From: Caryophanales bacterium UBA6380
GTDB lineage: Bacteria; Bacillota_I; Bacilli_A; RFN20; CAG-826
DNA: 64,000 bases
NCBI GenBank assembly: GCA_002438785.1
Contig: DJQS01000008.1
Location: 165,461 to 229,460, forward strand
Direction: 5' to 3'
The notes beneath the pieces are model-generated. The model did not search any database, was not told where the DNA came from, and saw nothing but the letters and a program-made list of their open reading frames with translations. Both the position numbers and the translations under genes were made by a program. Below, piece after piece: positions 52,066 through 60,653 of the stretch. Positions within the stretch are counted from its first letter, which is position 1; each line of letters starts with the position of its first letter.

Positions 52066-54216
52066 ATGAAAAAAAGTTTTTTGTTAATGCTAAGTAGTGT
52101 CGTTTTATTTGGATTAACGGGATGTAATCAAGAAGTAACACCTACTGCAAAATATTCTGTTAAAACAATTAATGCAACTCATTTAGTAGTGTCTAATTTA
52201 ACTAAAACAGAATATGAGGTCGGAGAAGAAGTTACGTTCGATGTTCTTGATAGTGATGATTATGTTGTAGATTATGTAAAGGTTTATTTTGATGGTTTAG
52301 AAGAAGCTCCAGTTACTGCTAGTGGTACTCATTATACTTTTACTATGCCTGAAAGTAATGTAACGATTAAAGTTAGTGAAAAAGGTGCCCCATATGTTGA
52401 ACCAAAAGATGAAGTTACACCGGTTGATTTAGAAGCATTATATTTTGATTCTGAAGCAGAAGAAAAAGATAAACTTGAGTGGGCAATTCTTCAACTTTTT
52501 ACATCAAGTGAAGTTGAGCCATCTTTATTAAAAAGTTCAACGATGGATTATAATACAGCTACAAGTGCTTCTAATGCAACAAAATCTAAATACGAGGCAA
52601 AAGTATATAATGATTTTACAACTATTGAAGTAGAAACTAATGGTGATTATAACTCTGGATATTCTACTGAACAAAAAATTACGGGTTATTTAGAAGGAAA
52701 GAAATATGTTTATGAATATGATAAAACAACAGAAAATTTTGGTGATAGCAGCTCATATTCAACTCCAAGCTCAGAAGAAAAATTTGATACTTATAAAGTA
52801 GTCAAAGAAGGCGAAGAAGCGATGGGCTTTACTAATTTGAGTGAAGAGGAAGCTGAAAGTAAGGTTCATTCTAGTGGTTTTATCGATAAATTAATTAATG
52901 AAATATTCGGAGCAGAAAATAATAAAACTTTCTTTCAATCTTTAGATGGTACATTAAAAGTTAGTGCCCCTAGTTTAAGTGAAGATGGACTTACTTATAC
53001 TACTACAGTTACTGGAATAGTAAAAACCTCAAGTTGGAATGAAAAATTTAATAAATATGATTTAAGCTTTACAATAGATGGTGATGGATTTTTACACCAA
53101 TTGAGTTTTAAAAATGTTTATTATAAAAGCGGATATGATAGTGAAAATAAAGTAATAAAAGATGATGCAGTAGTTGATTATATTCCTAGTGATTATAGTG
53201 TTACATTTACTCGTGCTGCTGATAAAAATCAAGGTAGTACGCCTTTAGATTTAGATACATATTTTGCTACAACTTATGATGTCGGACTTAGAGAAACTAA
53301 ATATGGATCAAGTAGCTCTATTGAAAATGTTACAAATTACGAATTAACTGGAAATTCCACTCTTAATTGGTATTTCACTAATGTTACTGGTAAACCATTA
53401 TGTGAACCTAAATTTATTGGTTCTAAAGAAGAAGGTGGTATAACTGAAGTTAAAGATACTTATTCTACAAAATATGAAGTTACTAAAGTTGGAGAACTTA
53501 CATTATTATTTGATAATGGTAAAGGTGATATAAAAGAAGTACCTGTTACTGTTAATACTCCTGAAATCACAAGTATGGATTTAGTAATTGGAGAAAATGG
53601 TGGTAGTAATTTCTTTATCGAAGATGGTAAACAAAAAATTACAGCTACAGTTTTACCAGTTTTAGCTCCACAAGATGTTAAAATCGAAATAGTAAAAGGT
53701 GAAGATATCGCTACAATTTCTCAAGAAGATGGAACTTATTATGTTACACCAACTGGAGAAGGTGAAGTTAGTATTAAAGCAACTAGCACATTGAATGATA
53801 AAGCTACTATTACTAAAAATATAGCTTTCACTAAAAAACCTACACTTGAAGGTGTAAAAGCATTTATTACTACTCATACTATTTTCTTACAAAGCACTTC
53901 GTATAGTACAGATTGTGGTTGGATTAATTTTAATAGTGATGGTACTGGTAGTTTCATCGCAACTCAGAATAATAAACCAAGTTCAAGCTATCCAGCTGAA
54001 GGCTTTAAATATGTAATAAACGAAGATTTTACATTTACTATTACCCCAAACGATGGAGTTGATCTTGTTGTTAATTCTTATTCGTTCAGTGATGTAGTTG
54101 CTACTAGTAATTCAACTTTAAGTATTAAATTTAAATATAATGACAAAGACAAAGGTACTGAAGTTAAATATATGGATAGAATCGAAGATTTAGCAAAAGC
54201 TACTAAACCTAATTAA
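52066..54216 (+). CDS. Lipoprotein with N-terminal repeat-like domain and C-terminal Ig-like domain (716 aa)
   Basis: Lipoprotein, lipobox LTGC, Cys20. An N-terminal beta domain of about 80 residues (25-105) reads EVGEEVTFDVLDSDDY...YTFTMPESNVTIKV, the pattern of bacterial InlB-like/divergent repeats. A middle part (about 120-400) resembles the beta-basket lipoproteins nearby. An Ig-like region at about 500-585 (QKITATVLPVLAPQD, VTPTGEGEVSIKATS) and a C-terminal beta unit with WINFNSDGTGSF end the protein. More regular codon use and fewer Asn runs than the previous two genes. Strong TTAGGAGG ribosome site. Function unknown. Confidence 0.78.
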   Translation: MKKSFLLMLSSVVLFGLTGCNQEVTPTAKYSVKTINATHLVVSNLTKTEYEVGEEVTFDVLDSDDYVVDYVKVYFDGLEEAPVTASGTHYTFTMPESNVTIKVSEKGAPYVEPKDEVTPVDLEALYFDSEAEEKDKLEWAILQLFTSSEVEPSLLKSSTMDYNTATSASNATKSKYEAKVYNDFTTIEVETNGDYNSGYSTEQKITGYLEGKKYVYEYDKTTENFGDSSSYSTPSSEEKFDTYKVVKEGEEAMGFTNLSEEEAESKVHSSGFIDKLINEIFGAENNKTFFQSLDGTLKVSAPSLSEDGLTYTTTVTGIVKTSSWNEKFNKYDLSFTIDGDGFLHQLSFKNVYYKSGYDSENKVIKDDAVVDYIPSDYSVTFTRAADKNQGSTPLDLDTYFATTYDVGLRETKYGSSSSIENVTNYELTGNSTLNWYFTNVTGKPLCEPKFIGSKEEGGITEVKDTYSTKYEVTKVGELTLLFDNGKGDIKEVPVTVNTPEITSMDLVIGENGGSNFFIEDGKQKITATVLPVLAPQDVKIEIVKGEDIATISQEDGTYYVTPTGEGEVSIKATSTLNDKATITKNIAFTKKPTLEGVKAFITTHTIFLQSTSYSTDCGWINFNSDGTGSFIATQNNKPSSSYPAEGFKYVINEDFTFTITPNDGVDLVVNSYSFSDVVATSNSTLSIKFKYNDKDKGTEVKYMDRIEDLAKATKPN

Positions 54217-54236
54217 TTAAAAGAAATTTGTTAAGT

Positions 54237-54262
54237 AAAGACACGATGTTATCGTGTCTTTT
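54237..54262 (+). terminator. Rho-independent terminator after the 716-aa lipoprotein
   Basis: AAAGACACGAT (54237-54247), loop GTT, ATCGTGTCTTT (54251-54261) and one more T. The stem is perfect at 11 bp; the T run is short. Confidence 0.75.
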
Positions 54263-54283
54263 ACCGCATTTAAGGAGATTATT

Positions 54284-56101
54284 ATGAAATTAAATAAAAT
54301 TTTATTATTAAGTTTTGCTTCATTAACTTTTTCATTATTTAGTTGTAATAACGAAAATAGTGTTACTGAAAATAATAAGGTCAGTTTAGATGAAGTTGTG
54401 ACAGCATTAAGTAAAGCTTATGATTTAGAAGTAAGTAAATCTAGTAAGGTTTATTCTAGTGAAGAAACAACAAAAAATTATTCTAAGGAAGTAGTTCAAG
54501 AAGAAACTAATATTTATAATGATGAAGTTACAATTTCTAATGGTACTAGAATATTAACATATACAGATTCTAATAAAGTAATTAGTGACACATATTTAAA
54601 ATTAGCAACAGCTAAAACATATAAAGAAAGTGAAGATGCTACTGATACGTATCGAATTTTCTTTTTAATAACTGATTATAATAATGATGGATCAGATGCT
54701 AGTACGTGGGTTGATAGTGCTTATCGTTTACCAATTTATGAAAACGGAAAAAATGAAGAAGATGGTTTAAGTTATTTACTTGAAAAAAGTGTTCCTGGTC
54801 AACTTTCTAAGCAAGCTTCGCTTTATACATCTAATTTTATTAATTCTAATTTAATAAATAATGTCGATTTAAATGCTAGTAATGCCAATATTAAAGCAAC
54901 AAAAACTATAGATTCTAATAAAAATACCCTCTATAAATTAGATAATTTTTCATATAATTATGATGAAGATGGAATAAATACAACAATGACTTATTCATTT
55001 GAAGTGTTAATAGATAATGATGGTAAATTAATCAATTCATCATATCAATATATTACAAAAGAAGCTAGGAGTGATAGTGATTCATATGAAGTTAGTGTCA
55101 CTAATAATTTTAAAATTGAATATGATGAAAGAATTAGTTCAACTACTTTAGAAACTCAAATTGATCCTCGTGATTATTATTTAGAAAGCGTTAGTGAAGT
55201 AAACGCCTATTATTTTGATAATGGAGAAAAAATTTATTGTGAATTAGATAAATTACCAATTGAAAAATATATTAAATTTGAAGCTAAAACGTATAAACCT
55301 TTAAAAGCTATTGATTTAACAATGAATGTTACAGGTATTAGTGATGAAACAAATTTTGAAATAAGCGGTGAAACATTATTTACTAAAAGTTATGGTCAAA
55401 CTAAGGTAACATTAGAAAGTGAAACTGGAGCTAATTTTGAAGTTGATGTAAAGGTTTTAAGACCTGAATTAACAAAATTAACTTTTACTGATGTTTATAG
55501 TGGAGCAATTAGCGGCGATAAAAATAAAATCATTTTTACAAACACTACATATAAAAATTTAAGACTTAATGTTTATCCTAATGTCGTTGGTGTTGATTAT
55601 ACTGATATTAAAGTAAAATTAAGCGATGACAGCTTAGCTACTATTACAAAATTAAGTGAATCTAAGGGTTATATTGATTATCAACTTGAAGTTAAAGATA
55701 TTAAAGAAAGTAAAGATTTAACAATTACTTTTTATAGTGAATCTAAGCCTGATATTAAAGTAAGTGTTACATACACAATAAAAATTAGATTAACAGAAGA
55801 TGAATTATATAATAAATTATTAAATAACACCTATAGATATGAGAGTATTTATAGCGATTTTAGTGCTGAGTTAACTTTTAGTAGTAAAAGTAATGGTAAG
55901 ATAGTCTATACTAGTACAACAAATACTTTAACTACTGAATTTACATATTCTATCAGCAATACTACTTTTAATATTAATATTACAAGTGATGATCCTGCTT
56001 TTAATTATAATGATGGTGAAATTACTTTAGATGGAGAAACTATTACATTAAGTGTAGATGTAACTGCTTATATTCATAAATTCCAAATAGTGAGTAAATA
56101 A
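54284..56101 (+). CDS. Lipoprotein of unknown function with Ig-like C-terminal half (605 aa)
   Basis: Lipoprotein, lipobox LFSC, Cys21. ATG 54284 follows TAAGGAG at 8 bases; an upstream in-frame ATG (54254) lies in the terminator stem. The N-terminal part (about 30-275) looks like one beta-basket unit (helix VVTALSKAYDLEVSKS, then Tyr/Asp-rich strands). From about 290 on there are beta domains of Ig-like type (KPLKAIDLTMNVTGISDETNFEISGET; TKLTFTDVYSG...). The final 80 residues, ELTFSSKSNGKIVYTSTTN and so on, resemble the C-terminal unit of the preceding 716-aa lipoprotein. Function unknown. Confidence 0.76.
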   Translation: MKLNKILLLSFASLTFSLFSCNNENSVTENNKVSLDEVVTALSKAYDLEVSKSSKVYSSEETTKNYSKEVVQEETNIYNDEVTISNGTRILTYTDSNKVISDTYLKLATAKTYKESEDATDTYRIFFLITDYNNDGSDASTWVDSAYRLPIYENGKNEEDGLSYLLEKSVPGQLSKQASLYTSNFINSNLINNVDLNASNANIKATKTIDSNKNTLYKLDNFSYNYDEDGINTTMTYSFEVLIDNDGKLINSSYQYITKEARSDSDSYEVSVTNNFKIEYDERISSTTLETQIDPRDYYLESVSEVNAYYFDNGEKIYCELDKLPIEKYIKFEAKTYKPLKAIDLTMNVTGISDETNFEISGETLFTKSYGQTKVTLESETGANFEVDVKVLRPELTKLTFTDVYSGAISGDKNKIIFTNTTYKNLRLNVYPNVVGVDYTDIKVKLSDDSLATITKLSESKGYIDYQLEVKDIKESKDLTITFYSESKPDIKVSVTYTIKIRLTEDELYNKLLNNTYRYESIYSDFSAELTFSSKSNGKIVYTSTTNTLTTEFTYSISNTTFNINITSDDPAFNYNDGEITLDGETITLSVDVTAYIHKFQIVSK

Positions 56102-56102
56102 T

Positions 56103-56888
56103 ATGAAAAATAAATTATTATGTTCGATTATTCCTTTATTATTTATTAGTTTATTCGCTTGTTCAAATAATGAAAAAGTAGAAACTGAAGATGATTTTAT
56201 AAATAAATTTAAGTTGAATCTTACTAATTTATCGAGCAATTGTAACTATGTTAGCGGTCATCAAAGTGATGAATATTATTATGGGGCAATTTCTACAGTA
56301 ATTAATGAAACTAATAATAAGACTAGATATAAAGATAATTTTACTAAAATTAATTTTAAGCAAGATTATGATAGCAGTATTGTTAATGGAACTAAAGAAA
56401 TTGGAGTAATTAATAATAAATTTTATCAGATCGTTGATTATGGTGAAGGTGATTCAAATAATTATGTTCAATATATAAATTATGATGAAAAATATATTGA
56501 GAGTAATATTGGAATTGGTTTTAGTGCTACTTATTTTACAAGTAGTTACGATACTTGTAAAAATTTAGCTGATTCAAGTGAATCGAAAAAATATAAATTT
56601 GAATATAATTATCATGATGTTGATATAACTAAAGATGGAGAAGTTGAATTATATCTAATTTATGAACAGTATAGTAATAAAGAAGTTACAATTAAGTATG
56701 AAAGAGCAGATAAATTGGTTATAAAAGATAAAAAAATAATAAAGTCTGTTTCAACAATTTTATATAGCTTGATGGATAATACGAATTATATTTATTCTAA
56801 TTCAAGTTTTGATTATAGTTATGGTGAATATAAGGCCTATAATGAAACTAAACTAGATCCAAATAATTATCAAGAAAAGACAAATTAA
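56103..56888 (+). CDS. Small lipoprotein of unknown function (261 aa)
   Basis: Lipoprotein, lipobox LFAC, Cys20. One beta-basket-like unit: helix (DDFINKFKLNLTNLSSN), Tyr-rich strands (YYYGAISTVINETNN, IGVINNKFYQIVDYGEG), helix, then long strands (VELYLIYEQYSNKEVTIKYERADKLVIKDKKIIKSVS). It starts two bases after the stop of the previous lipoprotein gene with no ribosome site of its own, so it is probably expressed by translational coupling. Last lipoprotein of the region. Confidence 0.72.
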   Translation: MKNKLLCSIIPLLFISLFACSNNEKVETEDDFINKFKLNLTNLSSNCNYVSGHQSDEYYYGAISTVINETNNKTRYKDNFTKINFKQDYDSSIVNGTKEIGVINNKFYQIVDYGEGDSNNYVQYINYDEKYIESNIGIGFSATYFTSSYDTCKNLADSSESKKYKFEYNYHDVDITKDGEVELYLIYEQYSNKEVTIKYERADKLVIKDKKIIKSVSTILYSLMDNTNYIYSNSSFDYSYGEYKAYNETKLDPNNYQEKTN

Positions 56889-56987
56889 ATTCTTTTTATT
56901 TAAGTTGATATAATTAATAATATAAGTATAAATATTACATAAGCTTAATAAGTAAATATTGAACTTATGGAATAATATTTCATTAAT

Positions 56988-57016
56988 TTTACAAAAAAGA
57001 TTGCAGAAATTAGATA
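56988..57016 (+). promoter_or_regulatory. Promoter of the 158-aa membrane protein gene
   Basis: TTTACA (56988-56993), 17-nt spacer, TAGATA (57011-57016). The ATG at 57029 is 12 bases beyond and lacks a ribosome site, so the leader would be about 6 nt. Confidence 0.5.
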
Positions 57017-57028
57017 TTTTTTTAGAAA

Positions 57029-57505
57029 ATGAAAATACTTTATCCACTTGTATTAACATTAGTTATTGAAACACCTATTTATTATTTATTTCTTAAAAAT
57101 AAATCTTTTAAGAATATTGCTTTTTTGTTTTTAATGAATTTAATAACTAATTTTACTTTTAATGCATTTTATATTTATGCATTTAACTATAATTTAATTT
57201 ATTTAGTAATTGGTGAAATTTTAGTTTTTATTTTAGAAGGATTATTTTTATATATAATTAAAATATATAAAAATATATTTAAATCATTAAGTATTTCATT
57301 ATTAGCTAATATTATTTCATTAGCAATTGGTTTGTTTTTAAATCAAATAATAAAAATAAGTAGTAATTATCTTACTACTTATTTAATAATTTTAATTATT
57401 ATAATTATTATTTATATTATTGAGATATTATTGTTTATTCTTAGGTTTTTTAAGGTAAAACATAAGAAGATAAATAATAACACCAATGATTGTGATAAAG
57501 AGTAG
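57029..57505 (+). CDS. Small polytopic membrane protein (158 aa), unknown function
   Basis: Very hydrophobic, about five membrane segments (about 2-20, 27-50, 54-76, 84-106 and 112-142) and a basic/polar tail KVKHKKINNNTNDCDKE. VIETPIYYLFLKNKSFKNIAFLFLMNLITN near the start is the most distinctive part: an acidic-Thr-Pro motif in the first span followed by a conserved-looking second span with Asn. Not assigned to a known family. It converges with the next gene and the two coding regions overlap tail to tail by 78 bases. Confidence 0.7.
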   Translation: MKILYPLVLTLVIETPIYYLFLKNKSFKNIAFLFLMNLITNFTFNAFYIYAFNYNLIYLVIGEILVFILEGLFLYIIKIYKNIFKSLSISLLANIISLAIGLFLNQIIKISSNYLTTYLIILIIIIIIYIIEILLFILRFFKVKHKKINNNTNDCDKE

Positions 57506-58270
57506 TGAAATATATATTATAAAAGTAATCATAATGCCGTTAAAAGTTTCATCTGAAATAGTATGATCTTTATTATAATTATGATCTTCATTATAATAAT
57601 CATTTCCTTTTAATAAAATTAATTTAAAGCTTGAAGTCTTAGGTATTAAATTAATCGATTGAATTGTGTAATTATCTAAATTTAAATAATCATCTTTCTT
57701 AATTCTTTTATATAAATCGAAACAATTTTCACTAGTAATAGTATTATTTAAATAATAAATGTAACAGCCAGCGATATATGTATCAACTCTATCAGTATTA
57801 AAATTTACATACATTGTAGTTTTATAGGTGGAAGAACTATAATTAAAGGTGAGGTTATCTGAAGTTAAATCGTAAACTTTATAAACAATATCACTATCAT
57901 AACATTCACCAGTTAATATAATTTCATTTTTAAATTGGATAATTTCTTCTAAATTGTCATTTTCATCGTTTTTAAATATTGTAAAAGAGAATCTTTCGTT
58001 GAGTGGAACAATTATGTTGTCATAATCATTAATCAGTTGATATTTATTTTTCCTTATATTTAAATTTAAAGTATAAATATAATCAACCTTTAAATTTTTA
58101 AAACTTCCACTAATAGACTGTTTATCACTAGATAATGTTAGTAATAATTCATCATCAGTTATATTTTTAAGTTCAAAATCGTTAATAATAGGATATGGTG
58201 ATGGAGCATTTGAAAATAATAATGGAAAAATTAATAATGAACTAGCTTTTATAATACGTAATTTTTTCAT
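57428..58270 (-). CDS. Exported, C-terminally anchored protein of unknown function (280 aa)
   Basis: Begins with a signal peptide (MKKLRIIKASSLLIFPLLFSNA) without a lipobox Cys. The mature start reads APSPYP. The body (25-235) is a soluble beta-rich domain, and a single membrane span near 247-271 is followed by KKPKNKQ. Topology is therefore outside domain, one anchor, short cytoplasmic tail. The mature start APSPYP and the pairing with a multispan membrane protein suggest that the two act together at the membrane (inference). Ribosome site AAAGGAA is weak. 3' end overlaps the convergent gene by 78 bases. Confidence 0.72.
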   Translation of the reverse strand: MKKLRIIKASSLLIFPLLFSNAPSPYPIINDFELKNITDDELLLTLSSDKQSISGSFKNLKVDYIYTLNLNIRKNKYQLINDYDNIIVPLNERFSFTIFKNDENDNLEEIIQFKNEIILTGECYDSDIVYKVYDLTSDNLTFNYSSSTYKTTMYVNFNTDRVDTYIAGCYIYYLNNTITSENCFDLYKRIKKDDYLNLDNYTIQSINLIPKTSSFKLILLKGNDYYNEDHNYNKDHTISDETFNGIMITFIIYISLLFITIIGVIIYLLMFYLKKPKNKQ

Positions 58271-58294
58271 TTTTCCTTTAAATCCTTATTTAGA

Positions 58295-60574
58295 TTATAA
58301 TGGGTTTTTAAAAAAATGTCCATGTGTATCAGTATCACTATTAAACATAGTTGTCTCTATATTTTCGCCATTAATTTTTCTTAAAGTATAATCAATTATT
58401 TTCTTTATTTCTTCGAGTGATTCATCATTAAAAACTAATCTAAAATAATTAACATTTTTAAGTTTTGGGATATAATCAATATTATTTAATTTTTTTGAAT
58501 TTAATATAAAAGTTGTACAATCATCATTAAATTTAATTGGGAATGATTGAAAACGATCTTTTAATACGAAATTAGATTTTTTACATTCGCCACATAAATT
58601 TAATTTTGATAATGGACAATATTTTGAATGCATTAATTTGACTCGGCCATAAATTATAAGTTCTAAATTAGGATAAGTATTAAAATTTTTATGGTAATTG
58701 ATTACCAAATCATTAATAGAATTTAATGATATCTCGTGAGATAAAGTAATTCTATTAACATTTAGTGTTGATAAGATTGCTGTAGTTAAATAATTAGTTA
58801 CATTAAAAGAATAATCAGTAACTAAATTAACATTTTTGTTTTTATAGTAAGAAATTGAACCTAAATTATTAATTAATAATTCGTTAAAATCGTCAATTTC
58901 ATTTAAATATTTTGCATTATTTCTATTTATTATATTTTTATAATAGACATGTTTTATTCCAAGTGACTTAACAAATTCATACTGTTTTAAATTACTTACT
59001 TCAATCGTTAATTCTTTTTTATCTAATAGATTATGCTTAATCGGATGAAAGTTAAATATTTTCTCATCTGTATTAAATATCAGGTCTTTTTTAAGTCTTA
59101 TTTTGTTTAACTTATTTATTGCTTCCCTTCGTAATTCGTTTATTGCTTTTAAAGAAATAAACGAATGATCATCTAGGACGATATCTAATTTATTTAAAGA
59201 GTATGGTGTATCACCAAGTTTTTTTAATTGATTGACAATATTTTCTTTGGTTATTGTAGAAGTTATAGCTTTTTGAATAACGTAGTTAGAGGTAATAGAA
59301 ATTTTATAATTTAAATATTCTATATCTAATTTGAGGTTATTATTAATTAAGGCGTAGAGTCGCATATTAATATTTAGTTTATTTTCACTAGAAGTATTAT
59401 TTATTTTATCATTAACATTATTATAAAAATCAATATCTTTTGTTTTATACACTTTATCTTTAATATTAACTTTTTTATCTAAATAAATAATTGCAATTTT
59501 ATTTACTTTATCAACTAAATTAAAATTTGCATCAAATAATTTAGTTATTGGAATACTTATTTCTTTTTCAATATTATTATTTTCAATGCGGATCTGGTCA
59601 CCTTTTGATAAAAATTCACAAAATAATCGTATCCAAATTTTATTTTTATTTATTTTACAAACTTCACCAATTAAATATCCAAAATTATTCGGACGAAGAT
59701 TATTTACTATATTTTTGGGTAGCTCATGATTTATATATCCTTTAGTATATGTACGGTTAAATACCTTATTTAAATCATTAATATTGACTTTTTCATTATT
59801 CAATAATTTGTGATAAATGTTTGTTACAGCATATACATATTCTTTTTCTTTCATTCTACCTTCAATCTTTAACGAATCAATAAATTTTAGATTACTTAGA
59901 TACATTGATGTGTTTAAATCCTTCATCGATAATAAATAACTTCGAGAGATTATCTTATTATTATTTTGATCAATTAAGGAGTATAATTGACGACAACATC
60001 CTGCGCATCTACCACGATTTCCGCTTCGATTACCAATCATTGAGCTCATTAAACAATTGCCACTATATGATAAACATAGCGCTCCATGAACAAAAGCTTC
60101 GACTTCAATGTTTAGCTTTTCTTTAATTTCTTTTATTATTTCAATGCTTGTTTCTCTAGCTAAAACAATTCGTTTACAACCTAGTTCTTTAATAACTAAA
60201 GCACTATGTAAATCATCAACTCCAATTTGAGTAGAAGCATGAGCTACAAGAGATTTATATTTATTTGCAATATATACTATAAGAGACAAATCTTGGACTA
60301 TAATTGCGTCAACATTAAGTTTAGCAAGTTCATCAATGAAATTAAATGCTTCATCAAGCTCGTTGTCGTATAAAATAGTGTTCATTGTTATAAATACTTT
60401 AACGTTTCTTAAATGAGCATATGGAATAATGCTTTTTAAATCTTCCAAAGAAAAATTATTTGCATAAGCTCTAGCACTAAATTTATTTAATCCTAAATAA
60501 ACAGCATTAGCGCCTCCTTTTATAGCGCTATAGAACGTTTCTAAAGAACCAACAGGTGATAATAATTCAGTCAT
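58295..60574 (-). CDS. U32-family protein, RlhA-like 23S rRNA hydroxylase homologue
   Basis: 759-residue U32 'peptidase' family protein with a long C-terminal part, the layout of E. coli RlhA, which makes 5-hydroxycytidine at C2501 of 23S rRNA. The N-terminal TIM-barrel-like domain begins MTELLSPVGSLETFYSAIKG. HASTQIGV is near 112-119. The Fe-S-type cysteines are Cys167 and Cys174 (HGALCLSYSGNC), Cys190, and Cys193/194 in GRCAGCCRQLY. A DUF3656-like region follows around 360-480. The final part with CPLSKLNLCGEC (about 675-686) adds three cysteines. The rRNA target is inferred from family architecture. No ribosome site precedes the ATG. Confidence 0.85.
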   Translation of the reverse strand: MTELLSPVGSLETFYSAIKGGANAVYLGLNKFSARAYANNFSLEDLKSIIPYAHLRNVKVFITMNTILYDNELDEAFNFIDELAKLNVDAIIVQDLSLIVYIANKYKSLVAHASTQIGVDDLHSALVIKELGCKRIVLARETSIEIIKEIKEKLNIEVEAFVHGALCLSYSGNCLMSSMIGNRSGNRGRCAGCCRQLYSLIDQNNNKIISRSYLLSMKDLNTSMYLSNLKFIDSLKIEGRMKEKEYVYAVTNIYHKLLNNEKVNINDLNKVFNRTYTKGYINHELPKNIVNNLRPNNFGYLIGEVCKINKNKIWIRLFCEFLSKGDQIRIENNNIEKEISIPITKLFDANFNLVDKVNKIAIIYLDKKVNIKDKVYKTKDIDFYNNVNDKINNTSSENKLNINMRLYALINNNLKLDIEYLNYKISITSNYVIQKAITSTITKENIVNQLKKLGDTPYSLNKLDIVLDDHSFISLKAINELRREAINKLNKIRLKKDLIFNTDEKIFNFHPIKHNLLDKKELTIEVSNLKQYEFVKSLGIKHVYYKNIINRNNAKYLNEIDDFNELLINNLGSISYYKNKNVNLVTDYSFNVTNYLTTAILSTLNVNRITLSHEISLNSINDLVINYHKNFNTYPNLELIIYGRVKLMHSKYCPLSKLNLCGECKKSNFVLKDRFQSFPIKFNDDCTTFILNSKKLNNIDYIPKLKNVNYFRLVFNDESLEEIKKIIDYTLRKINGENIETTMFNSDTDTHGHFFKNPL

Positions 60575-60587
60575 AATTTATTTTTAT

Positions 60588-60596
60588 ATTTTATCA
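60588..60596 (-). promoter_or_regulatory. Extended -10 of the RlhA-like gene
   Basis: Minus strand TGATAAAAT, 13 bases before the ATG at 60574. Predicted leader about 6 nt, no Shine-Dalgarno. Confidence 0.4.
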
Positions 60597-60640
60597 TTTT
60601 AATTTTAATTTATTAACTTTAAAGTTTATAAAGATTTAAG

Positions 60641-60646
60641 TATTAT
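60641..60646 (+). promoter_or_regulatory. -10 element of the TrhP-like gene
   Basis: TATTAT, 7 bases before the ATG at 60654; no Shine-Dalgarno. TTTAAA at 60618-60623 is a poor -35 at 17-nt spacing. The transcript would be leaderless. Confidence 0.35.
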
Positions 60647-60653
60647 ATATATT

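Noticed and set aside
56853..57059. Minus-strand 68-codon frame in the gap before the 158-aa membrane protein
   Set aside because: No ribosome site, low-complexity Ile/Asn/Leu content, and it covers the promoter of the plus-strand gene.
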